Shown here: piece by piece, positions 56,869-64,000 of the stretch
Layout: each line of letters opens with the position of its first letter
Numbering within the stretch: position 1 is the first letter of the stretch
From: Brenneria izadpanahii
GTDB lineage: Bacteria > Pseudomonadota > Gammaproteobacteria > Enterobacterales > Enterobacteriaceae
Reading direction: 5' to 3'
Assembly: GCF_017569925.1 (NCBI RefSeq)
Contig: NZ_CP050854.1
Span: 1,488,001-1,552,000 of the forward strand
Length of the DNA: 64,000 nt
Made by a program: the position numbers and the translations under genes
Notes under the pieces: model-generated
Seen by the model: only the letters and a program-made list of their open reading frames with translations
Databases searched by the model: none
What the model was told of the DNA's origin: nothing

Positions 56869-58251
56869 GTGAGTACAACCTCTTTTTCTTCCCTCCCGCT
56901 GCCGACTGAGCAGTTATCCAACCTTGATGAGTTGGGCTATACCGCCATGACGCCGGTACAGGCCGCGACACTGCCCGCGATCCTGAACGGCGGCGACGTT
57001 CGCGCCAAAGCGAAAACCGGAAGCGGGAAAACGGCCGCGTTCGGTATCGGTTTGCTTAATCATATTGTGGTCGGGGAGTTTACTACCCAGGCGCTGGTGC
57101 TGTGTCCGACGCGCGAACTGGCCGATCAGGTGAGTAAAGAGCTACGCCGTTTGGCCCGCTTTACGCAAAATATCAAGATCCTTACCTTATGCGGCGGTCA
57201 GCCGATGGGGCATCAGATCGATTCGTTGGTTCATGCGCCGCATATTGTGGTTGGCACGCCGGGGCGTATCCAGGATCACCTGCGCAGACGATCGTTATCG
57301 CTGGATGATCTGAAAGTGCTGGTGCTGGATGAAGCCGATCGTATGCTGGATATGGGATTTAGTGAAGCCATCGACGATGTGATCGGCTATACGCCGTCTC
57401 AGCGCCAGACGCTGCTGTTTTCCGCAACCTATCCCGCTGAAATTGAGCAAATCAGCGCTCGCGTGCAGCGTCAGCCATTAAACGTCGAAGTTTCCGATAA
57501 TGATGACGAACCCGCCATTGAGCAGCGTTTTTATGAAACCGGTAAAGAGCAGCGTCTTCCATTGCTGATTTCCATATTGAACCACTATCAGCCGGCGTCC
57601 TGCGTGGTGTTCTGCAATACCAAACGGGATTGCCAAAGCGTATTCGACGAGTTAGACGCGCGAGGCATCAGCGTACTGGCGCTGCACGGCGATTTGGAGC
57701 AGCGCGATCGCGATCAGGTCTTGGTGCGTTTCGCCAATCATAGCTGCCGCGTGCTGGTCGCCACGGATGTTGCCGCTAGGGGGCTGGATATTAAAGATCT
57801 GGCGTTGGTGGTGAATTTCGAACTGGCTTTCGATCCCGAAGTGCACGTTCACCGCATCGGCCGAACCGGTCGCGCGGGTATGGAAGGGCTTGCCGTCAGT
57901 CTGTGTACGCCGCAGGAGATGAGCAGAGCCCATCTGATAGAAGATTATTTGGGTACGCGCATCGACTGGACGTCAGCGGCAGAGCTTGGCCGTAGTGAAG
58001 TGACCGCGCTGGAGGCGGAAATGATGACGCTGTGTATTGATGGCGGGCGCAAAGCCAAAATCCGTCCCGGTGATATTCTCGGCGCGTTAACCGGCGATGC
58101 GGGCTTAACGGCGGCGGAAGTCGGCAAAATCGATATGTTCCCGCTTCATGCCTATGTCGCTATTCGTAAAGCCAGCGCGAAACGGGCGCTAAAACAGTTG
58201 CAACAGGGAAAAATCAAAGGGAAGAACTGCAAAGTAAGACTGCTGAAGTAA
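56869..58251 (+). CDS. dbpA: ATP-dependent RNA helicase DbpA
   Basis: A DEAD-box helicase that acts on 23S rRNA hairpin 92 during large-subunit assembly, 460 aa. Motifs in order: MTPVQAATLP (Q), AKTGSGKT (I), PTRELADQ (Ia), TPGR (Ib), DEAD (II), FSAT (III), VATDVAARGLDI (V) and HRIGRTGRAG (VI). The C-terminal RNA-recognition domain (about 385-460) ends GKIKGKNCKVRLLK as in E. coli DbpA. The GTG at 56869 with AAGAG upstream is the preferred start. Confidence 0.96.
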   Translation: MSTTSFSSLPLPTEQLSNLDELGYTAMTPVQAATLPAILNGGDVRAKAKTGSGKTAAFGIGLLNHIVVGEFTTQALVLCPTRELADQVSKELRRLARFTQNIKILTLCGGQPMGHQIDSLVHAPHIVVGTPGRIQDHLRRRSLSLDDLKVLVLDEADRMLDMGFSEAIDDVIGYTPSQRQTLLFSATYPAEIEQISARVQRQPLNVEVSDNDDEPAIEQRFYETGKEQRLPLLISILNHYQPASCVVFCNTKRDCQSVFDELDARGISVLALHGDLEQRDRDQVLVRFANHSCRVLVATDVAARGLDIKDLALVVNFELAFDPEVHVHRIGRTGRAGMEGLAVSLCTPQEMSRAHLIEDYLGTRIDWTSAAELGRSEVTALEAEMMTLCIDGGRKAKIRPGDILGALTGDAGLTAAEVGKIDMFPLHAYVAIRKASAKRALKQLQQGKIKGKNCKVRLLK

Positions 58252-58264
58252 ACGCTGGGAAATA

Positions 58265-58293
58265 CCGTTCAGGAACCGGATAGTCCTGAACGG
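58265..58293 (+). terminator. Hairpin after dbpA
   Basis: CCGTTCAGGA (58265-58274) pairs exactly with TCCTGAACGG (58284-58293) 13 bases beyond the dbpA stop. No T-run follows. Confidence 0.5.
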
Positions 58294-58532
58294 AACTCCG
58301 CCATCCCCATATCCCCAAAGCGCAAACCGATATTCCGCCCGCGAGAGAAGACGCAAAACACTAACGCATTGACTCTAATCGGCTGAAACGGTAAAAATTG
58401 AGTAGGATGATAAGAATTTTCTACGGTGATAATCATCCTGAGCGATTTTGACTACGAAGCGCGGGGCCCAAAAGGTTGAACTGGTTAAGCGCGGAAGGCC
58501 AATGCCGCAACAAGGCGAAAAGGATAAGGGGT

Positions 58533-58601
58533 TATACCCAATAGATTTCAAGGTGGAACAGGGCGGTCGACGCGCCTGCAATCTGAAAGGCGGAGGATAT
58601 A
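58533..58601. repeat. Dispersed intergenic repeat, shortened copy
   Basis: TATACCCAATAGATTTCAAG begins the element, and CTGCAATCTGAAAG...GGATATA ends it in inverted orientation. This is the end structure of the repeat family seen at 5143-5251. The usual central hairpin is missing, so this is a short or decayed copy. Confidence 0.55.
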
Positions 58602-59357
58602 ATAATACTGATACAAATCAGATGTTGTGTGGTAGGCTGAGAAAACTGGCTTTTTGACGGAGCCGCAATGGGAATCGGCACATTATACTCAATGGAGGGA
58701 GCGCGCAGGCATAAATTATTCTCCAAATATATCAAGGGCAAACAGGGTATCCAAGATAGTGATTTGCGCTGCCTATTAAATTACGCACGATATGCGCGTT
58801 TATTGATTTGATTGTGTTTAAAAAACATCCGTTTTATTAAACTGGAATAATAATTTAGTCACTTTTAATTTGTTCATTTATTATTTTATTCCAGATAGGT
58901 ATTGTAAATATATTAACGTATCGTTTTGACGTTATGTTTTCCTTCTGCCATAACAATAACTTCTTTCAGATAATGTGTTGTAGACCTTATTTTTGGTGGT
59001 ATAAAAGGGAGAGGGATATAGGCGTTTTATTATATTAATTTTCATTTAGCTGCTAAGTACCTATACCCTATGGGTATCTGGATACGTGAAAGCAGCGGCG
59101 GTATACGTCTTCGGGAGCAGGGGGCGCGGCCGCCGTATCATCCAGACCCAGCCCGGCCAGAGAGCCGTTTAGTAAAGTTAATAACGCGAAAGATTAATGG
59201 AGAAAGGATATAAAAAATAGTCCCTTATCCGATTAATAATAGATGGAAGCTCCAGATTTTTCTTCTTTGACCGTTCGTGCTCTTTTTTATTTTTTAGCTG
59301 CAATATATTTCACTCTCAAATACACAAACATTTGTAACGGATGAAGAGTTTTGGCTG
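58602..59357. other. Gene-poor AT-rich region upstream of the GGDEF-EAL gene
   Basis: Mostly AT-rich DNA with no supported gene. A GC-rich patch at 59068-59193 keeps a 41-codon minus-strand frame that looks like the tail of a lost gene. ATACCCTATGGGTAT (59063-59077) is a small palindrome. The promoter of the downstream operon should be within 59200-59357. Confidence 0.45.
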
Positions 59358-61568
59358 ATGATATCCCGGACCAGAGTAACTGAAGAATTAAAACAGGAAG
59401 TACCGGAGGGAAAAGGCTCTGCTTCTCTGTATCGTCGGCATGGTTGGCGCCGTTCGATTTTAGGGAGAGTTACGTTATTTCTTCTCATTGGTATTCTTTT
59501 TTCATATGGCGTGGGGGCGGCGGCGGGTTGGTTTATTGTCGATAAAAACTCGCAGGAACAGTGGCGGCGTCAGGCGGATACCAATGCCCATATCATGAGT
59601 TACATTGTCCGAAGCATATATACATCGGTTGTCGCCCGTATGGATGAGGCCGGTCTGATCACGGGCATCGTGACGGAAAATTTTCTGGGCGATGACGAGT
59701 CCATTCTGCAAACGGGGTTTAATCCCGTGGATGTGCTTTCCCTGATTGCCATGCAGACCAATAATCGCGTTTGGCTGTTTCATTACCGTGAAAATGAGGG
59801 ATTCGCCAGCATTACGGACGCCAGCGGCAATGAAGGGGGAGACGTTCTAGAACTGGAGGAACGGAAACCGGTGGCGCCGGATACGATGATGAATACCTTC
59901 GCTGGCTTTATCCGTATTAGTGGTAAAACCTACTTTGCCAGCGTTCTTCCTATTATGACGCCGTCGGGTAAATTGCTTGGCGCTTTGGTGAGCAGCATCG
60001 GCGAAAAGCAGGCGCTTTACCGCACCCATAATACTTTGTTGCGTAATTCGCTTATCGGTCTATGGGTGGTGTTGCTGGTGACGGGATTGATTATCAGTCT
60101 GCTCATGCGGCAGTTTTTCCACTCGGTTCCGACGCTGATTCAAGCCCTGACGCGCATCGCTCATGGCGATACCGCGAATATCACGCCGCTCCAGCAGAGA
60201 AACGATGAAATCGGCCATCTGGCCTTTGCCATCGAAAAATTGCGGCAGGCGATGGTGGAGCGGGAACATCTGCAGCAGATCAAAGATACCGCGCGGAAAA
60301 TGGAATACATGGCTCATCACGATCATCTGACCGGTCTTCCCAACCGTACTTTTTTCAGCGGCGCCTTGGAGGGTTCCATCGCCAGGCTGAAATCTAAAAA
60401 CGCGTATTTTAATTTGATGCTGCTCGATCTGGACTATTTCAAAAACGTCAACGATACCTACGGCCACCCGGTGGGGGATGCGCTGTTGATTAATGTCAGC
60501 GAACGAATTTCCTTATTGATCGGTAATGAAGACGTCGTTGCCCGGCTGGGAGGGGATGAGTTTGCGCTGATCCAGCAGGTGAAGGAAAAACCGATACAGG
60601 AGGCGCGCCAACTGGCGGAGAAGGTTATCTCGGCGATATCCGCGCCTTTTTACTGTCAGGGACATGAGTTTTGCGTCGGGATCAGCATTGGTATCGCCAG
60701 CGCGCCGCTGCATGGCGAGACATCGAATAGCCTGATGAAAAATGCCGATGTGGCGCTTTATGCTTCTAAAAGCTCCGGCCGGAATAATTATCACTATTTT
60801 GAATATGGGATGGCTATGCCGAGTTCGGCCCAGAATATCAAAGAACTGGATATTGAAGGCGCGATGTCCCGCAAGGAGTTCGAACTTTATTATCAGCCGC
60901 TGATACGTCTGTCGGACAACGCCGTTGTCGGTTATGAAGCGCTGGTCCGCTGGCGTCATGACTCCAGTAATTTATTGATGCCGGATATGTTTATTTCGCT
61001 GGCGGAACAAACCGGGCTGATTGTTAAACTGGGCGAGTGGGTTATTCAACAAGCCTGCTCCGATGCCATGCTGTATTTTTCCGAGCGGCAACGCGTTTCG
61101 GTGAATGTATCGGGGATTCAGATTCACTATCCCGGACTTACCGATACTCTGGCCCGCGCACTGGAGAAAAGCGGATTGCCGGCTTCGCGCATTGAACTAG
61201 AGGTAACGGAGTCTATTCTGCTGGATCGCCAGAGCGCGCTGCCCGTATTACAGCAGATACAATCCATGGGAATCGCGATCGCGCTGGATGATTTGGGCAC
61301 CGGCTATTCATCGCTGGATTGCCTTGCCGATTTTCCTTTTACCCGGGTTAAGTTGGATAAAGGGCTGGTCGCTGATTTGGAAGAGCGCGAGTCGAAGCGC
61401 GTTATTGTGAGCAACATCATCAGGTTGGTGAATCAACTGGGGATGGAGTGCGTTGCGGAAGGCGTGGAAACCGAACGGCAACTGAATCTGTTACGTCATG
61501 CAGGGTGTCAATATGTACAGGGTCACCAAATAGGTGAGGCGCGACCAGTAACGGCGATAATAGGTTGA
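59358..61568 (+). CDS. Membrane GGDEF-EAL cyclic-di-GMP enzyme
   Basis: 736 aa. Membrane helix about 36-62, periplasmic sensor about 63-228, second helix about 230-252, HAMP to about 300, GGDEF about 318-480 and EAL about 500-735. The synthase site RLGGDEFAL is intact, but the RxxD inhibitory site is absent (GNED instead). The phosphodiesterase side also looks intact (GYEALVRWRH, ELEVTES, ALDDLGTGYSSL, RVKLDKGLV), so both activities are possible. Two periplasmic binding-protein genes follow, the first only 3 bases after the stop, which suggests a ligand relay into the sensor domain. Confidence 0.92.
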   Translation: MISRTRVTEELKQEVPEGKGSASLYRRHGWRRSILGRVTLFLLIGILFSYGVGAAAGWFIVDKNSQEQWRRQADTNAHIMSYIVRSIYTSVVARMDEAGLITGIVTENFLGDDESILQTGFNPVDVLSLIAMQTNNRVWLFHYRENEGFASITDASGNEGGDVLELEERKPVAPDTMMNTFAGFIRISGKTYFASVLPIMTPSGKLLGALVSSIGEKQALYRTHNTLLRNSLIGLWVVLLVTGLIISLLMRQFFHSVPTLIQALTRIAHGDTANITPLQQRNDEIGHLAFAIEKLRQAMVEREHLQQIKDTARKMEYMAHHDHLTGLPNRTFFSGALEGSIARLKSKNAYFNLMLLDLDYFKNVNDTYGHPVGDALLINVSERISLLIGNEDVVARLGGDEFALIQQVKEKPIQEARQLAEKVISAISAPFYCQGHEFCVGISIGIASAPLHGETSNSLMKNADVALYASKSSGRNNYHYFEYGMAMPSSAQNIKELDIEGAMSRKEFELYYQPLIRLSDNAVVGYEALVRWRHDSSNLLMPDMFISLAEQTGLIVKLGEWVIQQACSDAMLYFSERQRVSVNVSGIQIHYPGLTDTLARALEKSGLPASRIELEVTESILLDRQSALPVLQQIQSMGIAIALDDLGTGYSSLDCLADFPFTRVKLDKGLVADLEERESKRVIVSNIIRLVNQLGMECVAEGVETERQLNLLRHAGCQYVQGHQIGEARPVTAIIG

Positions 61569-61571
61569 ACT

Positions 61572-62573
61572 ATGCGGTATTTATTAAATGGCTCTCAAAC
61601 CCGAATAATCAGATGTGCGCAGATAACCTATAGGATGGCGTCACGTATTTTCACTATGGCATGCCGTTATCGCCAGGCGAACTCCAGACGAAGGATTCTA
61701 ATTTCCATCATGCTGTTGCTACCGTTGCAGCAGGCCGCCGCCGACGTGCCAATGGATAATACGCTGACAAAAATCGCACAGACCAAAACGATAAAAATCG
61801 GCCACCGTGTTGATGAACCGCCGTTTTCCTATACGGTGGACGGCCGCGCTATCGGTTATACGGTCGATCTCTGTCTGCGCGTGGTGGAAGGAATAAAAAG
61901 GTATCTGGACATGGATGATATACAGATTGCTTTTATCCCGGTGACAACGGCGACGCGTTTTCCCCTTATTCGCAATCACGGAGTCGATCTGGAGTGCGCC
62001 GCGACGACGAATAACCGCGAAAGGCGGAAAATGGCCGAGTTCTCCTATCCGCACTTTGTCGCATCGACCCGCTTTGTTGCCTTGAAGCGGACCGGCATTA
62101 AAAGAATTGCCGATCTGGCCGGACGCAGCGTCTCGGCGAGCAGCGGTACGGTCAACTTTGAGCAATTAAATGCAGCGAATAGCCGAATGAAGCTCAATAT
62201 TTCCGTCGTACTGAAAAAGCTGAATAAAGATGCCTTTAATCTGGTGGCGAAAGGCAGCGTATCGGCCTTTGTGATGGATGATATTCTGTTGGCGGGGCTG
62301 GTGGCGTCTTCCGACAATCCATCCGATTTCATCCTTTCCGAAGATTATTTAAGTCGTCCTGAACCCTACGGCATTCTGCTGCCGCCGGGAGAACCTGTTT
62401 TCAAGCAATTAGTGAATGAGGAACTGCGTCATATTTTCACCCAGGGCGAAATAAATGCCATTTATGACAAATGGTTTCTCTCGCCGATCCCGCCGGACGG
62501 CGTCAATCTTCGTTTCCCTATGCCGGACAGTCTTAAGGCGGTTTTGGCGCAGCCGGAAGAGTACCTCGACTAA
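61572..62573 (+). CDS. GltI-like periplasmic solute-binding protein (copy 1)
   Basis: 333 aa. A long basic N-terminus precedes a signal segment (RRILISIMLLLPLQQAAA), and the mature protein is a family 3 amino-acid-binding protein. TKTIKIGHRVDEPPFSYTVDGRAIGYTVDLC, DLECAATTNNRERRKMAEFSYP and AFVMDDILLAG follow the glutamate/aspartate-binding protein GltI, with the conserved Arg and Asp near the ligand pocket. The ATG at 61572 has TAGG upstream and is coupled to the GGDEF-EAL gene; later Mets at 61635 and 61656 are possible starts. No permease or ATPase gene is nearby. Confidence 0.85.
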   Translation: MRYLLNGSQTRIIRCAQITYRMASRIFTMACRYRQANSRRRILISIMLLLPLQQAAADVPMDNTLTKIAQTKTIKIGHRVDEPPFSYTVDGRAIGYTVDLCLRVVEGIKRYLDMDDIQIAFIPVTTATRFPLIRNHGVDLECAATTNNRERRKMAEFSYPHFVASTRFVALKRTGIKRIADLAGRSVSASSGTVNFEQLNAANSRMKLNISVVLKKLNKDAFNLVAKGSVSAFVMDDILLAGLVASSDNPSDFILSEDYLSRPEPYGILLPPGEPVFKQLVNEELRHIFTQGEINAIYDKWFLSPIPPDGVNLRFPMPDSLKAVLAQPEEYLD

Positions 62574-62587
62574 AGGAGAGATGAGCG

Positions 62588-63496
62588 ATGTCCGGATATA
62601 GAAAACGCTTGCGTCATTTTCTTATTGTCTTGTTTATCGTCGGGGCTACGGGAAGCGATTTGTCGCAGGCTGCCGACATTGATTCCACGCTCGATCGGAT
62701 CCGTCAGACCGGAACGATCCGCATTGGCTATGGCGATGAACCGCCGTTTTCCTATGTCGGCCCGGAAGGCGTGGTGATCGGCTATTCGATTGATCTGTGC
62801 AAACGTATCTCCGAAGCGCTCAGAGTCAGGCTGGGATTGGACAAGCTCGATATTGAATATGTATTCCGGACGCCGGCCAACCGCATACGGCAGGTCAGCA
62901 ATGGCGCTATCGATATTGAATGCGTGACCAGTACCAATTCGTCCGAGGAGCGGCGCCGCAACGCCGCATTCTCCATCAGCTACTTTATGGTGGGCACCCG
63001 CTATGTTTCCTTGCGTAAAAACAATTTGCATTCGCTGGAGAACCTGCGCGGCCGGAGCATCAGCATCGTTCTCGGCACAATCAACGCCAGCCAAATCAAT
63101 CGGGTCAACCGGGAAATGAAGTTGAATCTTTCCGCCGTGGTCACGGACAGCATACAGAAAGCCTTTGATATGGTCGGTCAGGAACAGGTTTCGGCTTTCG
63201 CCATGGACGATATATTACTGCGCACCATGGTCGCCCGCACGCCCAACCCGCAGGATTACGTCATATCCGATGACGTCATTGACGATGATGCAAAATATGG
63301 CTTTATGATGCGCCGTGACGATGAGGCGTTTCATCATGCGGTCAATGACGCGTTGCGGCAGATTTACGCCAGTCATGAGATCTATGATATTTATGCGCGC
63401 TGGTTTACTCAGCCGCTTCCCGGTATTCAGATCAACCTTAATTATCCATTGAGTGAAAAATTGAGGCGGATTTTCATGACTGGCGATGGCGAATAG
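62588..63496 (+). CDS. GltI-like periplasmic solute-binding protein (copy 2)
   Basis: 302 aa with a signal peptide (about 1-28, FLIVLFIVGATGSDLSQAAD). It is a paralogue of the preceding gene: GTIRIGYGDEPPFSYVGPEGVVIGYSIDLC, DIECVTSTNSSEERRRNAAFSISYF and SAFAMDDILL align with it throughout, so the pair arose by tandem duplication with clear later divergence. AAGGAG precedes the ATG, 14 bases after the previous stop. With no transport genes, the two may be sensory rather than transport components. Confidence 0.87.
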   Translation: MSGYRKRLRHFLIVLFIVGATGSDLSQAADIDSTLDRIRQTGTIRIGYGDEPPFSYVGPEGVVIGYSIDLCKRISEALRVRLGLDKLDIEYVFRTPANRIRQVSNGAIDIECVTSTNSSEERRRNAAFSISYFMVGTRYVSLRKNNLHSLENLRGRSISIVLGTINASQINRVNREMKLNLSAVVTDSIQKAFDMVGQEQVSAFAMDDILLRTMVARTPNPQDYVISDDVIDDDAKYGFMMRRDDEAFHHAVNDALRQIYASHEIYDIYARWFTQPLPGIQINLNYPLSEKLRRIFMTGDGE

Positions 63497-63520
63497 CCGC
63501 CGTCCGCTTCGCTATTTTCG

Positions 63521-64000
63521 TCAGATAAGCCGTCGGCACCACTGGGCCAAGCGTTGTAATGCCTGATCGACGTCTTCGCTCCAGCCAAACCCGGCATTCA
63601 GCCGCAGGCAGTGGTCGTAACGTCGATCGGTGGAAAAAAGATAGCCGGGGGCAATACCGATGCCTTGCTCGCGCGCTTTGATAAACAGCTCATGGGCGGG
63701 TACGCAGCCCGGCGGCAGTTCGAGCCACAGAACATATCCCCCCAGCGGTTTCGAAACCCGCGTGCCCGGCGGAAAGTAATTTAACACGGCGTTGCGCAGC
63801 AGCGTGATTTGGCGCGACAACTCGCGTCGTAGCCGGCGCAGATGGGCATCGTAACCGCCGGTTTTCAGAAACTCGGCGACGGCGGTTTGCGGCAGCATGG
63901 TGGTTCCCATTGTGGATGTGTATTTCAGCGACGCGATTTTTCGATTCCATTTCCCGCCGCTCAGCCAGCCGAGCCTGAGCCCCGGCGCTACCGTTTTGGA
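63521..64000 (-). CDS. MocR-type (GntR/aminotransferase) regulator, C-terminal part
   Basis: The last 159 residues of a fold-type I aminotransferase-like domain running off the right edge. The PLP-lysine motif SKTVAPGLRLGWLSG is at the edge, then PLGGYVLWLELP, GIGIAPGYLFS and LRLNAGFGW. This pattern, with SFSKTxAPGLRxGW, is typical of GntR-aminotransferase (MocR/PdxR) regulators, but the N-terminal winged helix is outside the window, so a plain aminotransferase cannot be excluded. It is convergent with the binding-protein operon. Confidence 0.8.
   Translation of the reverse strand, partial: SKTVAPGLRLGWLSGGKWNRKIASLKYTSTMGTTMLPQTAVAEFLKTGGYDAHLRRLRRELSRQITLLRNAVLNYFPPGTRVSKPLGGYVLWLELPPGCVPAHELFIKAREQGIGIAPGYLFSTDRRYDHCLRLNAGFGWSEDVDQALQRLAQWCRRLI

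Overview
This 64 kb window is chromosomal DNA from a member of the order Enterobacterales. Protein sequences and gene order (galR/galTK, ppx-ppk, sdaC-sdaB, purK-purE-lpxH-ppiB|cysS-ybcJ-folD, argU, alaC, dbpA) closely follow the E. coli pattern. A chromosomal mgtE, a coniferyl-aldehyde dehydrogenase and repeats with TATACCC...TTTCAAGTTGC-type ends suggest the plant-associated family Pectobacteriaceae (Brenneria, Dickeya, Pectobacterium and relatives). The genus cannot be fixed from the sequence alone.

Layout. 1-3.7 kb: galactose utilisation, with GalR divergent from galT-galK and CRP and GalR sites between them. 3.7-5.8 kb: MgtE Mg2+ transporter and small YfgG. 5.9-12.9 kb: an accessory metabolic block made of an MFS transporter, an unknown 111-aa protein, an M20 amidohydrolase of the N-carbamoyl amino acid/allantoate type, an XRE regulator and a class 1B dihydroorotate dehydrogenase pair (PyrK/PyrD). 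The transporter has a good sigma-54 promoter with upstream NtrC-like enhancers, and a shared 16-bp dyad recurs in front of both divergent units. I propose a nitrogen-controlled route that imports orotate or a related pyrimidine and converts it through dihydroorotate and N-carbamoyl-aspartate to aspartate and ammonia. 12.9-22.2 kb: ppx-ppk, divergent from an unusual Pst-type ABC transporter with enlarged permeases and no binding protein, then a small XRE protein. 22.3-25.1 kb: serine uptake and deamination. 25.5-32.3 kb: purK-purE (PurR box), lpxH, ppiB, an inserted doxX-family gene, cysS, ybcJ, folD.

32.4-41.7 kb, ending at tRNA-Arg(TCT), is an accessory patch: DUF1835 protein, membrane protein with coiled coil, orphan PTS EIIA, chemoreceptor, second H-NS-type protein, acetyltransferase, an NTF2-like gene broken by a nonsense codon, an unknown membrane-anchored protein and an Rhs relic. 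42.0-51 kb: a DUF3772/MscS channel, a D-amino-acid cluster (dgcN-dgcA-dat), and an aldehyde dehydrogenase/alcohol dehydrogenase pair with a LysR gene nearby. 53.2-58.3 kb: alaC, a stand-alone prepilin peptidase, yeaK, dbpA. 58.3-64 kb: a 1.1 kb gene-poor stretch, then a GGDEF-EAL membrane protein tightly coupled to two GltI-type periplasmic binding proteins with no transporter, then the end of a MocR-type regulator cut by the window edge.

The two most promising leads are the nitrogen-regulated pyrimidine/orotate block (5.9-12.9 kb) and the GGDEF-EAL plus twin binding-protein operon (59.4-63.5 kb).
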